A stretch of DNA of 46,254 nucleotides from Chrysochromulina tobinii (Eukaryota > Haptophyta > Prymnesiales > Chrysochromulinaceae), in NCBI GenBank assembly GCA_001275005.1, contig JWZX01003119.1, positions 1 to 46,254 on the forward strand. The letters run 5' to 3'. Under the pieces are notes generated by a model, which did no database searches, was not told the origin of the DNA, and saw nothing but the letters and a program-made list of their open reading frames with translations. Positions 19,010 to 30,067 of this stretch are shown here, piece by piece (position 1 is the first letter of the stretch; the number at the start of each line of letters is the position of its first letter). A program made the position numbers and the translations under genes.

Positions 19010-20606
19010 ATGAAATCAGCCGACGGCGGACGGATGCCTATGGAAGCCGCATCCTGCACTGCGATGGACGCCATCACGGCGCCGACCCAACTTCTCGATC
19101 TCACCATGGAGTTGCGGCCGCTCACCTTCGTGGGTCTCACTCATGCCGATTTGGCACGCGTCGCCAGGGTGTGCTGGGCGCTCTGCACAGCCGTGGGAGA
19201 GGCGCGGTGTTCTTGTGGGCAATTGAGCATCGAAGACGTTGGCCAGCCAGCGATCCACTTGTCATCGTCGAGAGGGGCGGCTGCGAGCCTTCGCGGGTCG
19301 GATGGGTCGTTCGATTGTGCGGGCACGTCGCAACACGAGACAGTGCTGATGAGCGTGGCTCGAATCGCAGGAACAGACGATCCTTGGGATCATGTACCGC
19401 GGATAGTTTTCCGCGCCCTTCTCTCTCTGCCGAATCTGCTCGAGCTGCGCCTGAGCGGCCTCGTGGGTCTGACGGACACGTGCGTTTCGTCCGCCCTCAC
19501 ACCAGCGCTCACGCACTTGCCACGTCTGAGCGTGCTTGATCTCAGCCTCCACGGCTGTCGGCACGCTTGGCGTGCTCAGCCTGCGTACATTGGCGCGCCT
19601 CGAGGAGCTTCACCTCGTCTACTGTGCTCTGGTCTCATACGCTGCGGTGCTCTGCCTGCGCACCGCATGCCCGAGGCTCCGGCTCATCCGCCGGCTGCCG
19701 GCGTGGGCCTGCGGCACCTTCGAGACGCCGTGGGGTGAAGAGCATACGTATTGGCCTTGCGGCGCCTTCAGCTTCCGCCGCACGCTCCAGTCCCGTGGCT
19801 TTGTGGCGCAGCTGCGAGTGCGCCAGGGCACTGGCATGCTCGAGGAGTACGTCGAGGATCGACTCGTCTTCGTCGACCTCGAGCCGGATGAAGTCGCCCT
19901 CAACGGTCGCATCGGCGTGTGCCTGCGCCCGCTGGGCGTGCCTTCTATCCACACGGCGCCCGACACGGCGCGGGGCGTGCCTTCTATCCACACGGCGCCC
20001 GACACGGCGCGGGGCGTGCCTTCTATCCACACGGCGCCCGACACGGCGCGGGGCGTGCCTTCGAGCCACATGGCGCCCGACACGGCGCTGTTCATGGGCA
20101 AGGCGCCCAGTGTGCTCGTGTGGCAAGACCGCCATCTGCCGCAGGAGATTTTGGGTCCGCGCCTGGGCCCGAACATCCCGCCGCAGCTCGCCTCGGGATA
20201 TGCGGTGCCGGCGCCTGGCCAGTCGGTGCAGTTGGGCCCCTTCCTCGTGTCCACCATGATGGTCCGCCCACTCCTGGATTCAGGCCACGCCCACGACAGC
20301 GCCGCGCCGCCTGCCGAGCTCGACGCGCGGCTTCGTCACTTTTGCCTCGAGTCCGCCGACCCACACCCTCCGGTGCATCCGCCGGGGGCCGTACCGATAA
20401 GTGTGCTCACGCGGGGCCATGCGGAGTCGGTCGCGTTCTGGTCCATTCAGGGCGAGGCCGCGATCCTACGGAATATTTCGGACGATGAGCTCATCGTGCT
20501 CAGGGCGACCAAGGACCGTGAGCTCAAGGAGACGCTCGAGCGCCGAGTCGAGCAGTGCTTCAAGAGCGCCGTGGTGGGCGATTATTTCGATGATGTCTCA
20601 CGATGA
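19010..20606 (+). CDS. Leucine-rich-repeat protein with a frameshift and tandem repeat
   Basis: Two frames (19010 to about 19555, and about 19550-20606) form one product of ~531 residues if one base is skipped near 19550. The first gives LPNLLELRLSGLVGLTD and LPRLSVLDLSLHGC; the second continues GTLGVLSLRTLARLEELHLVYC and CPRLRLIRR. Together these form consecutive LRR units of the AMN1/F-box-LRR type. The N-terminal region (LLDLTMELRPLTFVGLTHADLARVARVCWAL) resembles an F-box. After the LRRs come a segment with four 13-residue repeats (GVPSIHTAPDTAR) and an unrecognised C-terminal domain ending FKSAVVGDYFDDVSR. It could be an SCF substrate adaptor; this rests on a weak F-box. Confidence 0.55.
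19934..20089 (+). repeat. Four 39-bp tandem repeats in the LRR gene
   Basis: Units start at 19934, 19973, 20012 and 20051, the first three almost identical and the fourth diverged. In-frame, so the protein gains 13 residues per unit. Confidence 0.9.
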
Positions 20607-20950
20607 TACGGAGCGCATCTGCGGGTGAAATGTCTCTAGAACGTCGAGGTTGTGGAAATACCCGGTGTCTATGTGTCGAACTTTCACCTTGGGCTGTGAA
20701 CACGCGCGAGATCGTTGTGGGAAGCAATTCCGTGAAACGCGCCGTCACTTTCGTTGACGCTCTTTGAAAAACTTATGAAAAACGCGTCAAAGAAGAGGCC
20801 ACGTGCAGTCTCGCTGTTGCCGTGCGGTATTGAGTTTTCTCATGGGGTTTTCCAGGTGTTAAAAAACAATGGATGTGAAATCACACTGTGTGTCTTCATA
20901 TGAACACGCCTCCTGTTTGCGTTCAGTCAGACGATTCAAAAATTGCGAAC
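20607..20950. other. Intergenic, probable kinesin promoter/5' UTR
   Basis: AT-richer than its surroundings, especially 20760-20880. It sits between two plus-strand genes. An ATG at 20900 is in frame with the kinesin and could extend it by 17 residues. Confidence 0.4.
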
Positions 20951-23900
20951 ATGGCGAACGCGACAGGCGCACGTCCTGCGACCGCCCCTTCCACCACCGA
21001 TGAGGGCGTGACCGTGGCTGTGCGCATCCGGCCGCTGCTCGCCCGCGATAAGGCTGAGGGTGCGCGCGAGTGCCTGCGCAAGGTCGCCGGCGAGCCGCAG
21101 GTGCTCATTGGCGCCGACCGCGCGTTCACCTACAATCACGTGTACGACCTGGCGGCCTCTCAGGAGGCTGTCTTCGACGGCTGCGTCAAGGGGCTCGTGG
21201 AAAGCGTACTCTCGGGCTACAATGCGACCATCTTCGCGTACGGCCAGACTGGCAGCGGCAAGACGCACACGATGGGCTCGAGCTGCTCAGCCGACGCGGA
21301 GATTCCCGAGGACACTGCGCTCACCGAGGACTCTGGGCTGATCCCGCGCGCGATCGCTGCGCTCTTCGCCGGCGCCGCGGCGACCGAGGGCACCGAGTGT
21401 CGCGCGACTGCCGCCTTCATCGAGATCTACTGCGAGGAGGTGCAAGATCTCCTCCAGTGGAATGCGGAGGAGAGCAAGCTCACGACACTTCCCATCCGAG
21501 AGACTCCCGACGGCAGCCTGACGTTGAGCGGCCAGAAGCGGCGCGCCGTGAGCTCGGTGGCCGAGGCGATGCGCGTGCTCGCCGACGGCTCCCGCAACCG
21601 CGCGACCGGCTCCACGGCGATGAATGCGACCTCGTCGCGCTCGCATGCCATCTTCTCTCTCGAGCTCGATCTCAAGGTGCGATGTTGGCCATCGGAGTGA
21701 CATCGGAGTGCCAACGGAGTGACTTCGGAGTGCCATCTGAGTGCCATCTGAGTGTCATCAAGTTCCACTGACGGGCAAGATGATAGTCCGACGTGTGAAA
21801 GGCAAGACCTTCTGAGTATGACCACTGATGGCCACTGATGACCACTGATGTGATGACCACTGATGTGATGACCACTGATGACCACTGATGTGATGACCAC
21901 TGATGACCACTGATGACCACTGATGACCACTGATGACAGGTGAAAGGCAAGACCTTCTCGCCCAAGCTGCACTTTGTCGACCTGGCAGGCTCTGAGCGTG
22001 CGAAGCGGACCGGGGCGAGTGGAGAGCGCCTCAAGGAGGGCATTGAGATTAACAAGGGTCTTCTCGCGCTTGGGAACGTCATCAACGCGCTCTGCGAGAA
22101 GCACTCTCACGTGCCCTACCGCGACAGCAAGCTCACGCGTCTGCTCCAGGTGAGTGCCCCTGATTGCGCCCCAGTGCTCCTGATTGCCACTGATTGCAAC
22201 CGAGTGCCCCTAACTGCAACTTGATTGCTTCTCGTCGAGAGCCGCTGATGGGTACTGATGTGCGCTCGTGCCGGTACTGCAGGATTCACTGGGCGGCAAT
22301 TCGAAGACGCTCATGCTCGCGTGTGTCTCGCCCGGAGATGCCGATCTCGAGGAGACGCTCAATACGCTCAAGTACGCGAACCGCGCGCGCCAAATTAAGA
22401 ACAAGCCGGTTGTCGCGCAGGACCCAATGCAGGCGCGCCTCTCCGAGCTGGTGGAGACGATCAGCACGCTGCAGACGCGCCTGACGCACTACGAGGCGGG
22501 CGGCGCGCCGCTGCCTCCCCTCGCGCAGCTGGGTGCGCTGGGGACGAGTGCCGCGGGCGGTGCGAGCGGCGCGGGCGCGGCCTCAGCCGACCAGGTGACG
22601 GCGTTGATGAAGCGCCACTGATCGCCACTGATTGCCACTGATTATGGCCACCGATGACCACCGATGACCACCGATGACCACTGATGGCCACTGATGGCCA
22701 CCGATGACCACCGATGACCACCGATGACCACTTCCTGATTGGCGCAGGTGAAGGCACTGATGAAGCGTGTGGCGCAGCTCGAGAAGGAGAATTGCATGCT
22801 GCGAGAGCGAATCGCACAGCATGTCGCTCCGCTCAGCGGAGTTGCGGGCGCGGCGGCGGCGGCGGCGACGGGCGAGGTGGGCACGGTGGAGCCAGCCTCG
22901 GAGGCGGCGGAGGGCGACGAGGGCGGCGAGGAGGCGGCGGCATATGCGGCCGAGGCGATGGAGGCGGAGCTCGAATTCCAGACCAAGCAAGGTGATTGGC
23001 GCTGAGTGCCACTGATGATCGCTGAGTCTCACTCTTGATAGTGCCACTGATGAATATGTCCTCTGATGAATATGTCAACTGATGATGGCTGCGTGCCACT
23101 GATGATCGCGAAGTCTCTCTCTTGATGGCGCCACTGATGATGGCGATGAATGTCCACTGATCCTTGCTCCACTCATGGCGCAGGTGAGCTGTCCGAGCAG
23201 CTCGAGACTCTGAATGCGTCCCTCGCCATCAAGCAGGCTCTCCTCGCGGCGCAGCGCGAGCGCGAGGGGCGCGGCAGCTCGGCTACTGAAGGCGGCGAGG
23301 GCGGCGTGGACCTGGCCGGAGGGGAGGGCGGCGTGACGGAGGATGTCAACTCACTGCAGCAGCAGCTCGCGAGCCTCGAAGTGAAGCTCGCCGCCGTCGA
23401 GACCGAGCGCGATGCCTTGGCCATGCGCCAGGTGCGCGCGTCGTCCCGAGCGCACATCACGGCGCTCTGAGAGCGATCTCGAACGAGCTCGATCGAGCTC
23501 GAGCCCGATGCCCGATGGAGATGATGTCGGCAAACATAATCTATCCCACTGACCGACTGAAAAGTCCTCATGATAGACGACCACTGCTCGCCACTGATCC
23601 ATGAAGCACCACCCCTTGCTTCAGCTCCCCACCCCTTCCCCTTTGCCCCAAACCCCTATCCCGTACTCTCACCGCCTTCCCTCACGCTGACCGTGCCGTG
23701 AACGGCGGTGCTGTGCCGGGTGATGCTGTCACGGGTGCAGGCGAGCGGGAAGGCAGCCGACGCGCGTAAGCTCGAGGCCCTCGAGGCGGAGATCGCGAGA
23801 TTGCGCCGGCAGCACGCGCAGCAGGCGACCGTCCTCCAGGTGAGTGCCACTGATGGCCTTTGATGGCCTCGGAGCGCCTTTGATCGCCACCCTTTGGTGC

Positions 23901-26858
23901 TCCAGGCGAAACGCGAGGCGGCGGAGCGCGTGGCGCAGCTGCAGAACGAGATCGAGCTCATCAGGGCCCAAAAGGCCGAAATCGGGCGGAGGCAGCGGGA
24001 GGAGGCCGCGTCGCACCGGGCACACAAGGTGGCGCGCGAGCATGAGTTTCGTCAATTGCAGCGCAAGGAGGAGCGGACGGCGTCGCAGCTCGCGAGGCTC
24101 GAGCTCGAGTACGAGAATGACGCCGTGATTGTGCCGTGATCGTGATTGTGTCGAGATTGTGTCGAGATCGTGATTGTGCCGTGATCGTACAATCCCTCTG
24201 CGGGGTGCCTCTTGATTGCCGCGGATTCCCTCTTGATGACCTTTTGGTTGCCTCTTGATAGCCGCTGATGCGCACTGGCTGGGTGCGCGCAGATACGCGA
24301 AGCAGGCGAGCGTGCTCAAGCGTAAGCAGGAGGAGATCGTCGCCGCGCAGAAGAAGATGCGCTCTCAGGAGGAGATGGCCAAGGCGGCGGCAGCCCGCCG
24401 ACAGGGAGCCCCCAGTGCAGCAACCGCCGGTCCGGGCGGCGGTCAAGGCGGCGGTCCGGGCGGCGGTCCCGGCGGCGGAGGGGGCGTCAACGGCGGCGGC
24501 ACGACTCCACGAATGCCTCTCGGGGGTTCGAACGGCAATGGCGCTCACAACGGCGCCCCGCCGCTCTCGGCACGCGGCACCAAGCCCGGGGGGGGGCTGG
24601 GGGGATCCTCGGGGTCTACCCGCCCGAGCGTCTCGATGGCCACCACGGCTTCGATGCAGGCGAAGCAGGAGGGTAAACGCGCTGATGAGGCCGACAAGGT
24701 GCGCGGGGTGCATCTCTCTGAGGTGGATCCTCTTGAGTGCATCTCTGAGTGCGCCTCTGGGTGTGCCTCTGATGACTTCCCTGATGACCTATCTGATGAC
24801 CTCGGTGAGCATTTTCGCTGAGCTTTTCGCCGTGCTTGCAGGCGGTGTCGGCGATGGCGGCGCGGCCCGCGGCATGGCTCAAGGAGGAGGTGACGGCCGT
24901 TACAGCAGGCCAGCAGCTTCGGGAGCAGGTGAGTGCGATGATTGGCACTGAGTGCTATGGATGGCTTCGGATGGCCACTGAATGCAACCGTTGCGCTGCT
25001 CCAGGTGGCAATGACGATTGAGCTCCGTCGTCAGTGTGCCCTCAAGCTGCAAGCCATCGAGCTGCGGGCGGAGGAGGCGTCACAGGCGATGACAGCCTAT
25101 GAGGGCGGCGACGCGAGCTCATCCGCGGCCGAGGCGGCGGCGGAGATGGCGTCACGCCAGGCGGAGGCAGAGGCCCTTCGCCTCAAGGTCGCTCATTACT
25201 CGTCGGAGCTGGTGAGCTTGCAGACGAAACTCGTTCACCAGGAGTCGTCGGAGACGGCGGTGGCGAAGCTCGAGGCGGTACCCGACCTGAAGCAGGCTAA
25301 GGCGATGCTCAAGGCGGCCTTCCCACAGGTGATTGCGACCGATGGCCTCTCGTCGCACTCATGGCGCTACTGATCCCTACCGATCCCTACCGATGATGGT
25401 CTGATGGGTGCAGATTGCGACTGCTTGCGACTGATTGCGGCTTTGACTCATTTTTCTCTCATTACGACTCATTGCGGCTATGTCCTCCTTGTCATCCATT
25501 CCACAGCTCGTCAACCTGCAGCTGAGCGTGCACAAGCGCGAGCAGCAGCTCGAGGCCAAGGCGCGCGAGGTGAGCGATGCCAGCTGATTGCTCATGATTG
25601 CTCATGATTGCAGCTGGAGGCCAAGGCGCGCAAATGAGCGACGCAGTTGAGCTCGCCTCGTGTGCAGCTGATTGCGATTGACTCGTCTTTCATGCGTTGC
25701 ATGCAGGTGAGCGACGCTGTCGAGCTCGCCTCCTCACTGCGTGTGCAGCTCGTGCGTGAGCGCAAGCAGGCCGACACACGCTCACACGAAGCACACACCG
25801 CGATGGCCCTCGCCGACGAGCGCGCGCGAGCGCTGCAGCGTCAGCTCGAGGCGCTGTCGCGCGCGAACGGGGCTGCCCAGGGCGGCGCGGCACAGGACGC
25901 GAGGGCTGCCGTGGCTTCAGAGATGGAGGCCGTGCCGCCGCTTCCCGCGCTGAAGAGCGATGTGGGCAGCTGTGCAGACCTTGACAAGAGGCTCGCGCAG
26001 ATCAAGGCGAAGCATGCTGCGGCACCGAGCTTTGCACTGCCCATCGCCCCTCCGCCAGCGCCAAAGGGCGCGGCGGAGGCGGCGGCTCTGAAGGCCGCGC
26101 CTGCGGCCGCTTCGTCAAAGCAGGCTGCTCGTCGTCTGTCTATGATCAAGCTCGCACGCAAAGGGGGGGAAGAGGAAGAAGAGGAGGAGGACGAGGAGGG
26201 GAGTGAGGATGAAGAGGACGAGGAAGAGGACGAGGAAGAGGAAGAGGACAGCGATGTCGATTGGGAGGAGACTGAGGAGGCTCAGATGGTCACCTCGAAG
26301 CGAGAGCGTTCCAAGGCGAAGGAGGCCGCCCCTGTACCGGTACTCGAGCTCGGACTTCGCCCGCGCCGTGGCGGGCGCCGCTCCGCCGACCAGGCAGAGG
26401 ACGCGGGGGACAAGCCCGCGCCGCCTGATGAAAAGGGGACGCCCGCGGAGGTTGGGGGGGGTGGCCTGACGAAACTGGAGGCGAGCTCCGCCGCCAATCC
26501 GGGCGCATCACAACCGACGCCGCCGAACGCGCGACCGTTTGCGCAGATGCAGTCCAAGGAGGCGGGAGATGCGGGCGAGATCGAGCTCACGAGCCTTGAG
26601 AACGTCAAGGGTGCCGCCGCCGCCAAGAAGCTGGGCGCGAAGCCGCGTGCGCCCACGACGACGCCTTCCGCCGCCGCCGCCGCCAAGCCGCGCGCCGCCT
26701 TGGGGCGCATCGATGGCAACGCCGCCGGTGCGGATGTTGCGGGTGGGTTCTCGAAGGCGGTGACGAAACCTGCATCGGCCAAGGGCGAGGCGGGTGGCAC
26801 TCGTAAGTTGCTCAACACGACGCAGGTGGTCTCGGTCAACTTGGTTGACAACGAGTGA
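20951..26858 (+). CDS. Kinesin-4 family motor, 12 exons
   Basis: N-terminal motor with Walker A GQTGSGKT, switch I NATSSRSH, switch II DLAGSE and neck [34 protein letters not shown], the Trp-containing PAAWLKEEV and the acidic tail near [11 protein letters not shown] fit the KIF4/KIF21/KIF27 group, which controls microtubule dynamics, spindles and cilia. Exons: 20951-21676, 21940-22149, 22283-22594, 22748-22991, 23184-23431, 23741-23839, 23906-24135, 24293-24698, 24842-24928, 25005-25328, 25507-25569, 25707-26858; 1366 residues. All eleven introns fit GT-AG and keep frame, and most donors are AG|GTG. The exon 7 end (24135) is the least certain. Long coiled coils follow the motor. Exon 8 has a Gly-rich linker and exon 12 an acidic stretch (26170-26280). 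Confidence 0.88.
21677..21939 (+). other. Kinesin intron 1 with a copy of the exon 2 start and a decamer array
   Basis: The 19-mer GTGAAAGGCAAGACCTTCT at 21795-21813 is identical to the first 19 bases of exon 2 (21940-21958). The following 21821-21937 is an array of TGATGACCAC decamers with some 5-bp slips. Confidence 0.9.
22595..22747 (+). other. Kinesin intron 3 beginning with a copy of exon 4
   Basis: The intron's first 20 bases (22595-22614) match the first 20 of exon 4 (22748-22767) at 17 positions. Read through, the intron would code VTALMKRH-stop in place of VKALMKRV. The rest is CCACTGATGA/CCACCGATGA decamers (22615-22730). Confidence 0.9.
25570..25706 (+). other. Kinesin intron 11 with a copy spanning the exon 11-12 junction
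   Basis: 25611-25669 aligns to the end of exon 11 (25546-25569) and runs without interruption into the start of exon 12 (25707-25750). It reads CTGGAGGCCAAGGCGCGC and then TGAGCGACGCAGTTGAGC, where the exons have CTCGAGGCCAAGGCGCGC and GTGAGCGACGCTGTCGAG. The copy has lost its GT at the junction and has small gaps. Confidence 0.85.
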
Positions 26859-27564
26859 GAGAGGTGGCACAAAGACGATGCTGAGGCTGTGGGGGAACTC
26901 AAGGGCTGAGGTGGGTGCGCACGGCACGGGGCATAGGGCTGCGGGAGACGAGCCGCCGCATGGGGCGATGGTAGCTGCGCCTCGAAAGGGGGATTCTCTC
27001 GGATGGATGAGAGTGATAACAATGCCCGCGGCCGCGAGTGGTGGGCCCCGATCGAGTGAGCGCTCCAGTGGCAGTGCCAAAGAATCTGGAACCATGGAGA
27101 TGGATCTTCTGTGCATGAGTAGTGCGCTGACTTCTGCGTTCTGGGTAGGCACCCGTCACTAAGCCCTGTGAGTTGTTCCGGATCGGACGCATGTGCATTG
27201 TGCTGGCCCTTCGCATGAGGTGAGTTACTGAGTGTGTACACTCTGAGTTTGAGTCAAACTGGCAGTTACGATTTTGGAGGTAACGAACGTGGAATTAAGA
27301 TCTAAGACGTCGGAACACGGAAGGGGGGAAGGCGGAAGCTCGGCTGCTCGGGCGTCGGGGGGAAGCGGCGAAGCGGGAGGAACGAACTTGGCAGCGAAAG
27401 GGGCCTCGCTCGCACATGACCTGAATTGACGTTCGTGGTCGACGGTCTGTTTTGAAATCCTGGTACCGGGCTCCGGCCCTTTTCGTGCAAGGTTTTAAGT
27501 TTCGTTATGAACTTTCTTCACAATTATCGCTGAGAAGAAAGGGAAATCGATTCCAGTCAGAGCT
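26859..27564. other. Intergenic, no gene seen
   Basis: 706 bp between two plus-strand genes: the 3' UTR of the kinesin and the 5' flank of the fusion enzyme. Short purine-rich runs lie near 27315-27400. No coding or RNA gene supported. Confidence 0.45.
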
Positions 27565-29796
27565 ATGCAGCGCAGCCTCTCCGACGAGACTGCGCTCGTG
27601 CACACCGAAGGCGAGTGCGTGCCAGCCGCGACCGCGGAGCACGGCCTGCGGAGTCTGGCACACACGGGTCTCGGCAGGTTTCCGCTCGCACCGGATGCCA
27701 CGCGTGCATTGGATGTCGTCGTCGACGAGATCGTCGACAAGGTTCTAGAAGGGGACATGCTTCGCCGTGCTGCGGAGATGGACGAGGATAGCACGTTCTT
27801 TCTGGGTGGCGGCCGTTGGACGTGCACTAATGCTCACATCTCGACCAACATGTGCTACGTCTATGCGGAGAACGAGGAGGCCCTCGCCCTGTTCGACCCA
27901 TTCGCTGACAGTGTCATCCAGTGCCTCGACCCATCCGCGGTCGCGGAGGGCAGGGAGCCACGTCTCAAGCTGTACGGTGCACACTTTGGCGTGGCGGGCC
28001 CGCCGGGCGTGCGTGAGGCCACGCCACATCTCGACTGGGAGGTAGGCCTGCCTCGCGGCGCCGCGTTCTCTCTGATCACACCGCTGCGCCCCTTTTCTTG
28101 CCGGCTTGGTGGTGGTCTCGAGTACTGGCCGACGGGCGGCGTGGATGTGCCATCGCATCGGGAGCCTGGCTGGAGCGTGCGCTATGCAGTCGGAGAGGCC
28201 GTCGTCTTCGACGGCGGTTCCATCGTGCACCGCACCCAACCATTTTATGGAATTCCCGAGTGCGAGTTCCCCGCCTTCGGCTCCGAGGGTCGCCGCCTCC
28301 GCGTGATCGTCCAACTGCTCGTGGCGCTCTCTGAGGAGGGCGGCAGCGGTCGCTGGTGGTCGAGCATCAGGCGTAGCCTCCTCAAGCAGAGTACTGGCTG
28401 GTTCCGGGGTCCACTGCGAGGCGACCAGTGCCAATGCTGGGGCGAGAGCGGAGCGGCCAGCTTGCAACAGTGGGCGCTGCACAGTACTTCGGACCCAGCC
28501 AGCGACGAGTCGTGCCCGGTCTCTGAAGGTCGAGCGAACGGTGCGCCTCCACTGCATCCAGCCGCGGCGCATGCCGATCTGTGCTCGCAGCCTCTGAGCG
28601 GCAGCATCGTGCCCGACACGGCGCCCGCCAAACCCGACGAACCCGAAACCGACGAGTGGCGCCGGTCTCGCCAAGTGGCACTGCAGGCTGACTTTGACTT
28701 GGACGTGCCCGAATTCTCGTCGGAGGAGGAAGCTGAGGACGAGGCGGAGCATGCCGCGGAAGAGCTCGAGCGGGCTCGGTGCGCCGCTGCCGACCCAAGG
28801 CTCCTTGATGAAACCTTGAATTTGGCGCCAGGCAAGGCTTGCACCCTCCTCGTCCCTGTTGGCTGTGGCGAGGAGGCGTGGGACCTGTGGGGGCTCGGCG
28901 AGGTCTTACCGGCTTCTCTCGAGTCGGCCGGCACAGTCGTCTTCTGCGCGCGCTCGGACCCCCGTAATCTCCGCTCGCTCGCCGCATGGGCGCCCGCTGC
29001 GCCGGCCCTCACGCGAGCTCTCGACCACGCGCGCGAAGCCGACGGGTACGTGACGCAAATCTACGCCTCCACGCAGCTCTACGCCTCCTCGCAGGCCCCT
29101 AGCGCGACGGTGCGGCCCACCGCCCGCCCCCTCGCCGTACAAGAGCGGACGGACGGCGAGAGTACGGGCTCGCTCGTCTGGCCAGGCGTCGAGCCGTTGC
29201 GAGCGCTGCTCCCCCTGCTCGACGTGCCGGGACGGCGCGTCCTGGAACTCGGCTCTGGGGTCGGGATCTTGGGGCTCGAGGCGGCGCGACTGGGAGCTCG
29301 GGTTCGGCTCTCGGACACGGCCCGCTACAGCCGGCAGTACCTCAACTTGCAACAGAATGTACAGCGCAATGCCGCCGCGGTTGCGGCGGCAGGTGGCTCA
29401 GCCGAGGTGGTCGACCTCGATTGGGTGGGCACGGCCTTCACACCCGAGCTCGTGGAGGATCTGGCGGCGGAGATTGTGGTGGGCTCTGATGTCCTTCACG
29501 TGGCTTCGTTGGTGCCCGCGCTGCTGGCGACCATCAAGCGATGCATGCGCCCAGACGGCGCGTGCTACCTCTCCTCGCAACATGGACGGGAAGGTAATGA
29601 CTGTGTCCGATCGATGTGCGCTGAATACAACCTCGCACTCTCAGAGGTGATGGTACCGCAGTTGCAAACATCTTGGCAGCTGTTTCGGCAGATGCACGGC
29701 TACTCTGAACTTGATTGTGCTGTGCGCAGCACGTTTGTCTGGAGACTTGTACATGTCGTCGTCCCTGCTCCATCAGCTGCAACACCGATCGGCTAA
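27565..29796 (+). CDS. Fusion: 2OG-Fe(II) oxygenase-like domain plus family-16 lysine methyltransferase
   Basis: 743 residues, one uninterrupted frame. The N-terminal domain (about 1-260) has the double-stranded beta-helix pattern of 2-oxoglutarate oxygenases: TPHLDWEVG (His155, Asp157), a distal SIVHRTQPF (His222) and RRLRVIVQLL for the 2OG-binding Arg. A linker (about 260-400) ends in an acidic run (SSEEEAEDEAEHAAEELE). The C-terminal domain has SLVWPGVEPLRALLPLL, then the SAM motif RRVLELGSGVGILGLEAARLGA, an acidic strand end (RVRLSD) and SDVLHVASLVPALLATIKR, matching METTL21/Methyltransf_16 protein-lysine methyltransferases. The oxygenase substrate is unknown. The two active sites could act on one protein in turn. 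Convergent with the armadillo gene. Confidence 0.75.
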   Translation: MQRSLSDETALVHTEGECVPAATAEHGLRSLAHTGLGRFPLAPDATRALDVVVDEIVDKVLEGDMLRRAAEMDEDSTFFLGGGRWTCTNAHISTNMCYVYAENEEALALFDPFADSVIQCLDPSAVAEGREPRLKLYGAHFGVAGPPGVREATPHLDWEVGLPRGAAFSLITPLRPFSCRLGGGLEYWPTGGVDVPSHREPGWSVRYAVGEAVVFDGGSIVHRTQPFYGIPECEFPAFGSEGRRLRVIVQLLVALSEEGGSGRWWSSIRRSLLKQSTGWFRGPLRGDQCQCWGESGAASLQQWALHSTSDPASDESCPVSEGRANGAPPLHPAAAHADLCSQPLSGSIVPDTAPAKPDEPETDEWRRSRQVALQADFDLDVPEFSSEEEAEDEAEHAAEELERARCAAADPRLLDETLNLAPGKACTLLVPVGCGEEAWDLWGLGEVLPASLESAGTVVFCARSDPRNLRSLAAWAPAAPALTRALDHAREADGYVTQIYASTQLYASSQAPSATVRPTARPLAVQERTDGESTGSLVWPGVEPLRALLPLLDVPGRRVLELGSGVGILGLEAARLGARVRLSDTARYSRQYLNLQQNVQRNAAAVAAAGGSAEVVDLDWVGTAFTPELVEDLAAEIVVGSDVLHVASLVPALLATIKRCMRPDGACYLSSQHGREGNDCVRSMCAEYNLALSEVMVPQLQTSWQLFRQMHGYSELDCAVRSTFVWRLVHVVVPAPSAATPIG

Positions 29797-30067
29797 TCGA
29801 TATGTCTTTGTTTCACCAGCGGTATGTTGAGGTTCTGGGTTTCCTAAAGAAGGATATACAGTCCGCAATCGTGTGGCCTGTGCCACGGCGGACGCGGACT
29901 CGCGGAAACCGTCGGAATCAGGCGCGCACGCCACCACGTCGCCGCGCACGTCCCCGGGGGTCCTCGTGTTCACGTCGTCGTGGGGATGCTCTTGATCATT
30001 CACATTCTGTGACAGGGTGACACATCGTGACGGCTGACACGTCGGACCATAAAAGGGACAAAAGGCG

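Noticed and set aside
27745-28752. 335-codon minus-strand frame under the fusion enzyme
   Set aside because: Antisense shadow with no motifs, while the plus frame has oxygenase and methyltransferase signatures.
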